A DNA stretch of 64,000 bases, taken from the NCBI GenBank assembly GCA_016713125.1, contig JADJPT010000015.1, positions 50,397 to 114,396 on the forward strand. The letters run 5' to 3'. A program made the translations under genes and the position numbers. Positions 29,009-37,936 of the stretch are shown in pieces. The notes beneath the pieces are model-generated. The model was not told where the DNA came from, did no database searches, and saw only the letters and a program-made list of their open reading frames with translations. Position 1 is the stretch's first letter; every line of letters starts with the position of its first letter. Origin of the DNA: Betaproteobacteria bacterium. GTDB lineage: Bacteria > Pseudomonadota > Gammaproteobacteria > Burkholderiales > SG8-39.

Positions 29009-29909
29009 TCAGACCCGGTCGATGTGCTTCTCGCCGAACAGACCCTCGGGCCGGATCAGCAGGAAGGCGAGCGCCAGCACGTAGGGAAACCAGGACTCGA
29101 TGCCGCCGCCCACCAGCGGCCCGATGTAGACCTCGGCGAGCTTCTCGGAGGCGCCGATGATCAGGCCGCCGACGATGGCGCCGGGCACCGACTCGAAGCC
29201 GCCCAGGATCAGCACCGGCAGGGCCTTCAGCGCGATGAAGGTCAGCGAGAACTGCACGCCGCTCCTCGCACCCCACATCAGCCCGGCCACCAGGGCGACG
29301 AACCCGGCCACCCCCCCAGACGATGGCCCAGATGTGCTGCAGCGGGATGCCCACGGCCAGCGCCGCCTGGTGGTCGTCGGCGACTGCGCGCAGTGCCCGG
29401 CCGATGCGCGTTTTCTGGAAGAACAGCGCCAGCGCCGCCACCAGCACGCCGGCCACCAGGGCCGCGAACAGGTCGAACTGGCTGATGTTGACCCCGGTGC
29501 GCTCGGCGAGCCATTCCAGCGGCACGTCGGGGATGCCCAGCTCCAGGCCGTGCGGCTGCGAACCCCACAGAAGCTGCGACAGGCCCTCGATCACGAAGGT
29601 CAGGCCGATGGTGGCCATGAACAGCGTGATCGGCGGCTGATTCACCAGCGGGCGCAGCACGCAGCGCTCGGCGCAGATGCCCAGCAGCACCATGGCGCCC
29701 AATGTCGCGGCGAAGGCCAGCGGGAACGGCATGCCGCGCTCGTTCAGCGAGACGAAGGTCAGCGCGGCGAAGAACACCATCGCGCCCTGCGCGAAGTTGA
29801 AAACGCCCGAGGCCTTGTAGATCAGCACGAAACCCAGCGCGACCAGCGAGTACATCACCCCGGCGAGCAGCCCGCCGGCCAGCACTTCGAGGAAGAATGC
29901 GATGTTCAT
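29009..29909 (-). CDS. livH: Branched-chain amino acid-type ABC transporter permease (LivH), frameshifted
   Basis: The two frames join to a LivH permease of about 299 residues. The first has MNIAFFLEVLAGGLLAGVMYS, FNFAQGAMVFFAA and RALRAVADDHQAALAVGIP; the second has AGFVALVAGLMWGA, ALPVLILGGFESVPGA and FLLIRPEGLFGEKHI. The frame breaks in a run of seven C (29311-29317). Removing one restores AIVWGVAGFVAL. A homopolymer sequencing error is by far the likeliest cause. Confidence 0.87.
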
Positions 29910-29910
29910 G

Positions 29911-30719
29911 TCAGTGCGCCACTCCCAGGTATGCGTCGATCACGGCCTGGTTGGCGCGCACCTGGTCGGGCGTGCCGTCGCCGATCTTCTTGCCGTAATC
30001 GAGCACCACCACGCGGTCCGAGATGTCCATGACCACCCCATGTCGTGCTCGATCAGCACGATGGTGGTGCCGTAATGGTCGTTGACGTCGAGGATGAAGC
30101 GGCACATGTCCTGCTTCTCCTCGACGTTCATGCCGGCCATCGGCTCGTCGAGCAGCAGCAGTTCGGGCTCGGCGGCCAGGGCGCGGCCCAGCTCGACGCG
30201 CTTCTGAAGGCCGTAGGGCAGGCGCCCGACCGGCGTCTTGCGGATGTGCTGGATCTCGAGGAAATCGATGATCTGCTCCACCGCGCGGCGCTGCTCGGTC
30301 TCCTCGCGGCGCGCCGGACCGACCCACAGCGCCTGCTGCAGGAAGTTGGTCTTCATCTTCAGGTTGCGCCCGGTCATGATGTTGTCGAGCACCGACATGC
30401 CCTTGAACAGGGCGATGTTCTGGAAGGTGCGCGCGATGCCCATGCTGGCGGCGCGGTGCGGGTGCATGTCGGTGAAGGTGCGCCCCTTGAGCGTGATGCG
30501 CCCGTGCTGCGGGTGGTAGACGCCGTTGATCACGTTCAGCATCGAACTCTTGCCGGCGCCGTTCGGACCGATGATGGCGCGCACCTCGTGCTCGCGCACG
30601 TCGAAGGAAATGTCGGTGATCGCCTTGACGCCGCCAAAGGCGAGCGAAACGTTCTCGACGCTGAGGATCACCTCGCCGATGCGATGCGCGCGCGGATGGG
30701 CGTGCAGTTCCACGCTCAC
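29911..30719 (-). CDS. livG: Branched-chain amino acid-type ABC transporter ATP-binding protein (LivG), frameshifted
   Basis: About 269 residues after correction. Walker A IGPNGAGKSSML, signature-like GRLPYGLQKRVELGRAL and Walker B LLLLDEPMAGMN are intact. The frame breaks at 30036-30039, a C run in the + strand; one extra base restores EHDMGVVMDISDRVVVLDYG and the normal end VIDAYLGVAH. The start (30719) overlaps the acyl-CoA synthetase stop by four bases. Confidence 0.87.
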
Positions 30720-32674
30720 GCCGCGCGCCTCGCCGCGGCGGACGCGAAGGTCTGCGCGTCGCCGATCCTCAGGTCGGCGGAGATGCTGCCGGTGCGCCCG
30801 TCCTCGTACTTCACCTGCGCCTCGACGTGCACGGACTCGCGGCCGGCGTACATGGCATCGACCAGCTCAGCGTAGCGCTCGGCGATGAAGCCGCGGCGCA
30901 CCTTGCGCGTGCGCGTGAGCTCGCCGTCGTCGGCGTCCAGTTCCTTGTGCAGGATCAGGAAACGGCGGATCTGCGAATTGGCGATCTCGGGCTCGCCGGC
31001 CAGGTCGGCGTTGACCTGCTCCACGCATTCGCGCACCAGCGCGCGGACCTCCTCGCGCGAGGCCAGATCGGTGTAACCGGAATAGGGCAGGTTCTTCTTC
31101 TCGGCCCAGTTGCCCACCGCCTCGATGTCGATGTTCACGAACGCGCACACGCCCTCGCGGCCGTCGCCGAAGGTCACCGCCTCCTTGATGTACGGGAAGA
31201 ACTTGAGCTTGTTCTCGAGGTACTTGGGCGCGAACAGCGTGCCGTCGGCGAGCTTGCCGACGTCCTTGGCCCGATCGATGATCTTCAGGTGCCCGTCGGC
31301 ATCGAAGTAGCCCGCGTCACCGGTGTGGAACCAGCCCTCGGGGTCCTTGGCTTCGGCGGTGGCCTGCGGATTCCTGTAGTACTCCTTGAACAGGCCGGGC
31401 GAGCGGATCAGCAGTTCGCGCTGCGGCGTGAACCTCAGCTCCACGCCTTCACCGGCCGGACCGACGGTGTCGGGCTTGACCGAACCGTTGGGCTGTATGC
31501 AGACGAACACGCTGGTCTCGGTCGAGCCGTACAGCTGCTTGAGGTTGATGCCGATCGAGCGGTAGAAGACGAACAGGTCCGGGCCGATGGCCTCGCCCGC
31601 CGTATAGGCCACGCGCACGCGACTCATGCCCAGCACGTTGCGCAGCGGACCGTAGACCAGCAGGTCGCCCAGCGCGTAGGCCAGACGGTCGGCAAGACCG
31701 ACGGACTTGCCGTCGAGAATTCGCGCGCCGACGCGGCGCGCGACCGACATGAAGCGCCGGTACAGCGCGCGCTTGAGCGCGCCGGCGTCCTCCATGCGTA
31801 TCGACACCGTGGTCAGCAGGGCCTCGAGCACGCGCGGCGGCGCGAAATAGTAGCTCGGTCCGATCTCGCGCATGTCGGTCATCACGGTTTCGGCCGATTC
31901 GGGACAGCAGATGCAGTAGCCGGTGGCGAACGGCTGGGCATAGGAGAAGATGTTCTGGCCGATCCAGGCCGGCGGCAGGTAGGCGAGCACCACGTCGGTG
32001 TCGTTCAGGCCCTCCATGCGCGCGGCCACGCCGGCACGGTCGATCAGCGCCGCGTGGGTCAGCACCACGCCCTTTGGATTGCCGGTGGTGCCGGAGGTGA
32101 AGAACATCGCCGCGGTGTCCTCGCCGCGGCCCTTGGCGATCTCGGTCTCGACGAAGCCCGGGTCGGCGGCGTTCAGCCGGCTACCGTGCTCGCGCAGGGC
32201 GTCGTAACTCGTGAGCTGCGGCTGCGAGTAGTGGCGCATGCCACGCGTGTCATCGTAGACGATATGCTCGAGCATGGGGCAGTCGGGCAGGATTTCGAGC
32301 AGCTTGTCGACCTGCTCCTGGTCCTCGGCCAGCGCGAAGCCGATCCCGGCATTGCGGATCGGGAACGCCATCTCGGCGGCGGCCGCATCCTGGTACAGCG
32401 GCACGGGAATGCCGCCCAGGCACTGCGCCGCGCACATCGCTGCGTAGATGCGCGGGCGATTGTCGCCGACCAGGGCCAGATGATCGCCGCGCTTGAAGCC
32501 CATGGCCGACAGGCCGTGGGCGATCGCGCGCACCTCGCCGGCGAGCTCCAGCCAGGTCCAGGTCTGCCAGATGCCCAGCGCCTTTTCGCGGATCGCGGGG
32601 CGCGCACCGCGCTCGCGCGCGTGCCGCAGCAGCAGCTTGGGAAAGGTGTCCTGGTTCCCGATGTCCTGCCCCAT
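30716..32674 (-). CDS. AMP-dependent acyl-CoA synthetase / long-chain fatty acid-CoA ligase family
   Basis: A 652-residue adenylate-forming ligase. The P-loop motif is MFFTSGTTGNPKGVVLTH, with A5-type YGSTETSVFVCIQ and the hinge motif GWFHTGDAGYFDADGHLKIIDRAKD. LADGTLFAPKYLENKLKF is typical of the long-chain or FadD15-like branch. It is the first gene of the liv-paaK operon on the minus strand, so transcription would start in the 32675-32857 gap shared with the divergent Crp gene. It may trap the imported acid as a CoA ester. Confidence 0.9.
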   Translation of the reverse strand: MGQDIGNQDTFPKLLLRHARERGARPAIREKALGIWQTWTWLELAGEVRAIAHGLSAMGFKRGDHLALVGDNRPRIYAAMCAAQCLGGIPVPLYQDAAAAEMAFPIRNAGIGFALAEDQEQVDKLLEILPDCPMLEHIVYDDTRGMRHYSQPQLTSYDALREHGSRLNAADPGFVETEIAKGRGEDTAAMFFTSGTTGNPKGVVLTHAALIDRAGVAARMEGLNDTDVVLAYLPPAWIGQNIFSYAQPFATGYCICCPESAETVMTDMREIGPSYYFAPPRVLEALLTTVSIRMEDAGALKRALYRRFMSVARRVGARILDGKSVGLADRLAYALGDLLVYGPLRNVLGMSRVRVAYTAGEAIGPDLFVFYRSIGINLKQLYGSTETSVFVCIQPNGSVKPDTVGPAGEGVELRFTPQRELLIRSPGLFKEYYRNPQATAEAKDPEGWFHTGDAGYFDADGHLKIIDRAKDVGKLADGTLFAPKYLENKLKFFPYIKEAVTFGDGREGVCAFVNIDIEAVGNWAEKKNLPYSGYTDLASREEVRALVRECVEQVNADLAGEPEIANSQIRRFLILHKELDADDGELTRTRKVRRGFIAERYAELVDAMYAGRESVHVEAQVKYEDGRTGSISADLRIGDAQTFASAAARRAA

Positions 32675-32749
32675 CGAGTCGTCTCCTGTACAGTCGGCTG
32701 ATGCCGTCTGCCCGGCCGCTGCTTGGGCGGCCTCTATATTGTGTGCTCA

Positions 32750-32773
32750 CCGGGATTCTTGCATGAATCCCGG
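32750..32773. other. Hairpin in the divergent intergenic region
   Basis: CCGGGATTC and GAATCCCGG form a perfect 9-bp stem with a 6-base loop, followed on the + strand by CGCTTTTGC. It sits between the start of the acyl-CoA synthetase gene and the Crp gene. No gene on the + strand ends here, so it may act in a leader RNA or as a protein-binding dyad. Confidence 0.4.
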
Positions 32774-32832
32774 CGCTTTTGCCCCGCTGCGGCGGGGTCG
32801 CGGCGCAGTCTAGACGCTTCCCGGGCACAAGG

Positions 32833-32850
32833 TTGTCGCTTGGGCGACAA
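32833..32850 (+). promoter_or_regulatory. Crp/Fnr-type dyad in front of the regulator gene
   Basis: TTGTCGC-TTGG-GCGACAA is a perfect 7-4-7 inverted repeat. The spacing is that of Crp/Fnr-family operators (compare TTGAT-N4-ATCAA). It ends 7 bases before the ATG of a Crp/Fnr gene, so autoregulation by roadblock is likely. It also lies within the region shared with the divergent liv operon. Confidence 0.65.
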
Positions 32851-32857
32851 TCCGGCC

Positions 32858-33532
32858 ATGACCAGCCTGCGCAATGCGCTAGCCGCCACCATCTGGGGCC
32901 GCGCCCTGGACCCCGGGCAACTCGCCCGCGTGACCTCCGACACCCTGGAACGCAGCGTGCCCGGCGGCGGCTACATTTTCCGCAAGGGCGAACCGGTAGA
33001 GCACTGGGTCGGCGTGCTCGAGGGCCTCGCCAAGATGTCCATCGTCTCGCCGGAGGGCCGCGTTTCCACCTTTACCGGCATTCCGCCCGGCGCCTGGTTC
33101 GGCGAGGGTTCGGTGCTGCGCGGCGGGGCCTGGCGCTACGATGTGATCGCACTTCGCGAGACGCGCGTGGCGATGATGCCTGGCGCGACCTTCAACTGGC
33201 TGCTCGACTCCAGCTTCGCCTTCAATCGCTTCCTGCTGGGCCAGCTCAACGAGCGACTGGCGCAGTTCATCGCCCTGCTCGAATCCGAGCGCCTGTTCGA
33301 ACCGGACGCGCGCGTGGCGCGCTGCCTCGCCTGGCTGTTCAACCCCTACCTCTACCCCGGCGTGGGCCAGCGTCTGCAGATCTCGCAGGAGGAGATCGGC
33401 TACCTGTCGGGCGTGTCGCGCCAGCGCGTCAATCAGGCGCTGCAGGTACTCGAGAAGGCCGGTCTGCTGCGCGTCGAGTACGGCGCAGTGACCGTACTCG
33501 AACTCGACAAGCTGGGAAGCTATGGCAACTGA
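32858..33532 (+). CDS. Crp/Fnr family transcriptional regulator
   Basis: A 224-residue regulator. The N-terminal cyclic-nucleotide-binding-like beta barrel includes FRKGEPVEHWVGVLEGLAKM and GAWFGEGSVLRGG. The C-terminal winged helix has ISQEEIGYLSGVSRQRVNQAL as the recognition helix. There is no N-terminal cysteine cluster, so it is not an Fnr-type iron-sulfur sensor. Start ATG 32858 follows a perfect operator-like dyad. Its end overlaps the LysR gene by 11 bases, so both regulators are coupled. Confidence 0.9.
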   Translation: MTSLRNALAATIWGRALDPGQLARVTSDTLERSVPGGGYIFRKGEPVEHWVGVLEGLAKMSIVSPEGRVSTFTGIPPGAWFGEGSVLRGGAWRYDVIALRETRVAMMPGATFNWLLDSSFAFNRFLLGQLNERLAQFIALLESERLFEPDARVARCLAWLFNPYLYPGVGQRLQISQEEIGYLSGVSRQRVNQALQVLEKAGLLRVEYGAVTVLELDKLGSYGN

Positions 33533-34448
33533 ATCGCAATCCGTGCTGCCTGCCGCACTGCAGTATTTTCGCGAGGCGGCGCGATCGGGCTCCATACGCC
33601 GCGCGGCCGAACGGCTTTCGGTGGCGCCCAGCGCGATCAGCCGACAGATCGCCAAGCTGGAGTCGGAGCTGGGCGTGTCGCTGGTCGACCGCCGCGCGCG
33701 CGGCATGGCGCTGACCGAGGCCGGCGAGCGGGTGCTCGCCTACGCGGAACGCAACGGCGAGCAGTTCGAAGCGTTGCGCAGCGGCCTGCAGGACCTCGCC
33801 GGTGCGCGCGCCGGGCATGTGCGCGTCGCCACCGTGGAAGGTGTGGTGTCCTACTTCCTCGCCAAGTACATCGCAGCCTTCGAGGAGCAGCATCCGGGGA
33901 TCAGCGTGCAGGTCTCGGTACTGGGCTCGCGCACGGTGCTCGACACGCTGCGCACGGCCGGCGCGGAGATCGCGCTGGCCTTCGGCGTGACGCCGCGCAG
34001 CGGACTGGTGCAGCACGCGCGCCTGGACCAGCCGCTGTGCGCGATCGTCGCCGCGGACAATCCGCTGGCGCGCAGGAAGACGCTCTCGTTCGCCGAGCTC
34101 GCCGGCGCCCGCGTCGCGCTGCCCGACCAGTCGTTCGAGATCCGCGCGCTGGTCGACCGCATGGCCGCGCGCCTGGGCGTCGAGTTCGCCCGCGTGATCG
34201 AGACCAATTCACTGGAGATGGCCAAGGGTGCGGTGCGCAATTCAAGGCTCCTGACCTTCCTGCCGCGCTATGCGGCGCTGCGCGAGATCGCCTCGCGCGA
34301 ACTGGCGGCAATACCTCTGCGCGAACGGCCACTGGCCGACACCAGCGTCACGCTGCTGACCTCGCGTTCTCATGCCGTGTCGCCGGCCGGCCGCCTGCTG
34401 CTCGATGCACTCAAGGCGGGCATGGCCACCTACAAGCGCACCGCCTGA
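33522..34448 (+). CDS. LysR family transcriptional regulator
   Basis: A 308-residue LysR-type regulator. The N-terminal winged HTH is FREAARSGSIRRAAERLSVAPSAISRQIAKLE, and the effector domain follows from about residue 90 (HVRVATVEGVVSYFLAKYI). LALTEAGERVLAY is the linker helix region. Members control nearby catabolic or transport genes in response to a metabolite. It is directly upstream of the second liv operon in the same direction, which makes that operon its likely target. Confidence 0.92.
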   Translation: MATESQSVLPAALQYFREAARSGSIRRAAERLSVAPSAISRQIAKLESELGVSLVDRRARGMALTEAGERVLAYAERNGEQFEALRSGLQDLAGARAGHVRVATVEGVVSYFLAKYIAAFEEQHPGISVQVSVLGSRTVLDTLRTAGAEIALAFGVTPRSGLVQHARLDQPLCAIVAADNPLARRKTLSFAELAGARVALPDQSFEIRALVDRMAARLGVEFARVIETNSLEMAKGAVRNSRLLTFLPRYAALREIASRELAAIPLRERPLADTSVTLLTSRSHAVSPAGRLLLDALKAGMATYKRTA

Positions 34449-34458
34449 GCGCAGGCGG
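34441..34458 (+). terminator. Stem-loop at the end of the LysR gene
   Basis: CCGCCTG-AGCG-CAGGCGG is a perfect 7-bp stem that includes the LysR stop codon. A T4 run follows only 25 bases later, so termination would be weak or Rho-assisted. Confidence 0.4.
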
Positions 34459-34487
34459 CCGGGGCGCCCTGCCTGTGTTCTGATTTT

Positions 34488-34504
34488 GGCAACGATACGT
34501 TGCC
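34488..34504 (+). promoter_or_regulatory. Operator-like dyad before the second liv operon
   Basis: GGCAACG-ATA-CGTTGCC is a perfect 7-bp inverted repeat with a 3-base centre, 79 bases before the first binding-protein gene. It is the only strong dyad in this gap. The neighbouring LysR or Crp/Fnr protein could bind it; its 7-3-7 geometry differs from the Crp-type box upstream. Confidence 0.5.
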
Positions 34505-34583
34505 GTTAAAGGACTGTTGTCCCGGCGCCCGCCTTGCTAGACTCGACCCGCCCGATCCGTCAACCCGACCCTGGAGGCACGCC

Positions 34584-35774
34584 GTGAAGAACTCCCTGCT
34601 CGCAGCCGCACTGCTCGCCGCAGCCCTGACCGCAGGCACCGCGTCCGCCCAGGACGTGATCCGCATAGGCGCGCCGCTGCCGCTGACCGGGCCGCTCGCG
34701 CCGGACGCGGCCAAGCAGCAGCAGGGCTACAACCTGTGGGCGGAAACCGCCAACAAGGCCGGCGGCATCAATGTCGGCGGCAAGCGCATGAAGGTCGAGA
34801 TCGTCTATGTCGACTACCAGTCGAACACGCCGCGCGCCGTGCAGGCCGCCGAACGCCTGATCACCCAGGACAAGGTGCACTTCCTCTTCTCGCCCTTCGG
34901 CTCGGGCGCCACCAAGGCCGCCTCCAGCGTCTCCGAGAAGTACGAAGTGCCGACCATCGCGGCGACCGCCTCCTCGGTGCAGGTCTACGATCAGGGCTAC
35001 AAATACCTGTTCGGCACCTTCACGCCCAATGACACGCTGACCGAGCCGCTCTCGGACATGGTGAAAAAGCAGGCCGGTGGCGTGCAACGCGTGGCCATCC
35101 TGGCGCGCAACGACCTGTTCCCGCTGGCCATCGCCCAGGAGATGGAGAAGTCGGCCAGGAAGCGCGGCATGAACGTCGTCTACTTCGAGAAGTACGCCAT
35201 CGGCACGCTCGACCATTCGGCCGCGCTGGCGCAGATCAAGTCGCAGGCGCCGCACTGGATCTTCGCCACCGGCTACATCAACGACCTGGCGGTGATGAAG
35301 AAGCAGATGGCCGACCTGAAGATCGAGGCGCCCGTGGTCACCATGGTCACCGCACCGGCGTTCAAGGAGTTCATCGACGCCGCCGGCAAGGGCTCGGAGA
35401 ACATCACTACCGCGGCCTGGTGGCATCCGGCGGCGCGCTACAAGGGCAAGGACATCTTCGGCACCACCGAGAACTACAACAAGCTGTTCACCGCCAGGTA
35501 CAAGATCGACCCCGACTACTCGCCGGCCTCGGCCTCGGCCGCCGGCGCAATACTGCAGATGGCGATCGAGAAGGCCGGCACCATCGACAGGAAGAAGGTG
35601 CGCGAGGCGCTCGCCGGACTGAACGAGATGACCTTCTGGGGCCCGGTCAAGTTCGGCCCCAGCGGACAGATCACATCGCTCGAACCGCCGGTCATCCAGA
35701 TCCAGGACGGAAAGCACGTCGCCATCTACCCGGCGGCGATCAAGCAGGGCAATCTCAGGCTGGGCGTAAAGTAG
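34584..35774 (+). CDS. ABC transporter substrate-binding protein (LivK-like), copy 1
   Basis: A 396-residue periplasmic binding protein from GTG 34584, preceded by a CTGGAGG ribosome site. The signal peptide is VKNSLLAAALLAAALTAGTASA, then QDVIRIGAPLPLTGPLAPD. Ligand-binding lobes carry FSPFGSGATKAASSVSEKY and VAILARNDLFPLAIAQEMEK. The next gene is a close paralogue. The ligand is not known; the RidA-like gene at the operon end hints at an amino- or imino-compound. Confidence 0.9.
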   Translation: MKNSLLAAALLAAALTAGTASAQDVIRIGAPLPLTGPLAPDAAKQQQGYNLWAETANKAGGINVGGKRMKVEIVYVDYQSNTPRAVQAAERLITQDKVHFLFSPFGSGATKAASSVSEKYEVPTIAATASSVQVYDQGYKYLFGTFTPNDTLTEPLSDMVKKQAGGVQRVAILARNDLFPLAIAQEMEKSARKRGMNVVYFEKYAIGTLDHSAALAQIKSQAPHWIFATGYINDLAVMKKQMADLKIEAPVVTMVTAPAFKEFIDAAGKGSENITTAAWWHPAARYKGKDIFGTTENYNKLFTARYKIDPDYSPASASAAGAILQMAIEKAGTIDRKKVREALAGLNEMTFWGPVKFGPSGQITSLEPPVIQIQDGKHVAIYPAAIKQGNLRLGVK

Positions 35775-35812
35775 GCCAGGATGACTTTCATTCAACAGGG
35801 GGGCACACGCAC

Positions 35813-37018
35813 ATGAAGAACTCCGCATTCCGACACTGGCGAGCCTGGCAGGGGCTGTCGCCCTGTCGCTCGCAGCCACCGCAGGCCTCGCACAGGACGT
35901 GATCCGCATCGGCGCGCCCCTGCCGATCACCGGCCCGCTTTCACCCGAGGCGAAGAAGCTGCAGAACGGCATGAACCTGTGGGTGGAGATCGCCAACAAG
36001 GCCGGCGGCATCAAGGTCGGCGCCAAGCGCATGAAAGTCGAGATCGTCTATGTCGACTATCAGTCGAACACGCCGCGTGCCGTGCAGGCCACCGAAAGGC
36101 TGATCACGCAGGACAAGGTCGATTTCATGTTCTCGCCGTTCGGCTCGGGCGCGGCCAAGGCCGCATCGAGCGTATCCGAGAAGTACCGGATGCCCACCAT
36201 CGCGGCCACCGCGTCCTCGGAGCAGGTATACGATCAGGGCTATAAATTCCTGTTCGGCGTATACACCCCGAACCAGACGCTGACCGAACCGCTGTCCGAC
36301 CTCGTCAAGAAGCAGGCGGCCGGTGTGCAACGCGTCGCAATCCTCGCGCGGAACGACCTGTTTCCGCTGGCCATCGCGCAGGAGATGGAGAAGTCGGCCA
36401 AGAAGCGGGGCATGACCGTCAGCTACTTCGAGAAGTACGCCATCGGCACGCTGGACCACGCCTCGGCGCTGTCGCAGATCAAGTCGCAGGCGCCGCACTG
36501 GATCTTCGCCACCGGCTACATCAACGATCTGATCCTGATCAAGAAGCAGATGACCGACCTGGGCATACAGGCGCCGGTGGTCACGATGGTGGCCGGGCCG
36601 GCCTACAAAGGAGTATGTGGCCGCGCTCGGCAAAGGCGCCGAGAACGTCACCAGCGCCGCGTGGTGGCATCCGGCCGTGCGCTATCAGGGCAAGGATGTG
36701 TTCGGCTCCACCGAGAACTTCAACAAGCTGTTCCGCGCCAAGTACGGCCAGGAACCGGACTACGGCGAGGCCTCCTCGGCGGTGTCGGGCGTCGTGCTGC
36801 AGCTGGCCATCGAGGCCGCAGGCACGCTGGACAAGCAGAAGGTGCGCGATGCGCTCGCGGCGATGAACACCATGACCTTCTTCGGCCCGATCAAGTTCGG
36901 ACCGACCGGACAGGTGGTCTCGCTCGATCCCCCAGTGTTCCAGGTGCAGAACGGCAAGCAGGTGGTCGTGCTGCCGACGGCGATCAAGCAGGGCGACCTG
37001 CAGCTGGGCGTGAAGTAG
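35813..37018 (+). CDS. ABC transporter substrate-binding protein (LivK-like), copy 2, frameshifted twice
   Basis: A tandem paralogue of the preceding protein; long blocks such as YVDYQSNTPRAVQA and the SPFGSGA region are nearly identical. ATG 35813 begins a signal peptide that breaks at 35830-35831; adding one C gives MKNSAFPTLASLAGAVALSL and then LAQDVIRIGAPLPITG. A second break at 36606-36608 is an extra A: removal gives AYKEYVAALGKGAENVT. With both corrected the protein is about 401 residues and complete. Tandem binding proteins for one permease can widen substrate range. Confidence 0.82.
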
Positions 37019-37037
37019 ACCCTCCCCTCCCGCAAGC

Positions 37038-37061
37038 GCGGTCCGGCACACGCCGGACCGC
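37038..37061 (+). other. Strong stem-loop between binding-protein and permease genes
   Basis: GCGGTCCGGC-ACAC-GCCGGACCGC is a perfect 10-bp stem with a 4-base loop, 19 bases after the stop of copy 2 and 8 bases before the livH ATG. It has no U-tract. Its position fits protection of the binding-protein message and reduced permease expression. The other liv operon has a comparable hairpin at 26481-26520. Confidence 0.65.
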
Positions 37062-37069
37062 AATGCACC

Positions 37070-37936
37070 ATGCTCTATCTACAGATCCTCGCCAACGGGC
37101 TCGTGCTCGGCGGCCTGTACTCCTGCATCGCGGCCGGCTTCTCGCTGGTCTGGGGCGTGCTGAACGTGATCAACATCCTGCACGGCTCCTTCATCGTGCT
37201 GGGCGGCTACCTTGCGTTCTTCGGCTACGTCAAGCTGGGCATCCACCCGTTCGCTTCCATCCTGATCGCGGCGCCATTGTTCTTCGCGCTCGGCTATGCG
37301 TTACAGCGCGGCCTGATCAACCGCATGATCGCCGCACCCGTGTTGCTGACCCTGACGCTGACTTTCGGCCTGGACCTGATGCTGTCCAACGCCATGCTGG
37401 CGGCTTTCACGGCGGATTTCAGGAAACTGCTGCTCGACCCGCCGCTGGGCATCCTGGCGCTCGGGCCCGTCGTGCTGCCGGTGGACCGCCTGGTGGCGAT
37501 GCTGCTGGCGCTGGCCCTCACCGGCCTGCTGTATCTCACGCTGTCGCGCTCGCGCATCGGCCGCGCCATCGTCGCCGTGCGCATGGATCGCGAGGCGGCG
37601 GCATTGATGGGCGTGAACGTCAAGAACGTGTACGCGATCACTTTCGGGCTGGGCGCACTGATGGCCGGGGCCTCGGGGCCGCTGCTGGCCATGATCTTCC
37701 CGATTTCGCCGCTCACCGGCCCGGTGTATCTTGGCAAGGCCTTCGTCATCTGCGTCCTGGGTGGCCTGGGCAGCGTGCCCGGCGCCATGATCGGCGGGCT
37801 CGCACTGGGCGTGGTCGAGAGCTTCGGCGCACTGTGGTTCGGTCCCGAGCACGCCACCACGCTGTCCTTCGTACTGCTGATCGTCATCCTGCTGGTGCGG
37901 CCCGAAGGGCTGCTCGGGCGCAAGGGATACTCATGA
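37070..37936 (+). CDS. livH: Branched-chain amino acid-type ABC transporter permease (LivH)
   Basis: A 288-residue inner-membrane permease with eight or so hydrophobic segments. GLYSCIAAGFSLVWGVLNVINILHGSF near the start and RIGRAIVAVRMDREAAALMGV (coupling loop) are LivH marks, as is the C-terminal VILLVRPEGLLGRKGYS. It overlaps livM as ATGA. Confidence 0.93.
   Translation: MLYLQILANGLVLGGLYSCIAAGFSLVWGVLNVINILHGSFIVLGGYLAFFGYVKLGIHPFASILIAAPLFFALGYALQRGLINRMIAAPVLLTLTLTFGLDLMLSNAMLAAFTADFRKLLLDPPLGILALGPVVLPVDRLVAMLLALALTGLLYLTLSRSRIGRAIVAVRMDREAAALMGVNVKNVYAITFGLGALMAGASGPLLAMIFPISPLTGPVYLGKAFVICVLGGLGSVPGAMIGGLALGVVESFGALWFGPEHATTLSFVLLIVILLVRPEGLLGRKGYS

Noticed and set aside
32675..32750. 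Sigma70 promoter for the acyl-CoA synthetase operon (TATAGA on the minus strand)
   Set aside because: A -10-like hexamer exists but no acceptable -35 is found 16-18 bases upstream.
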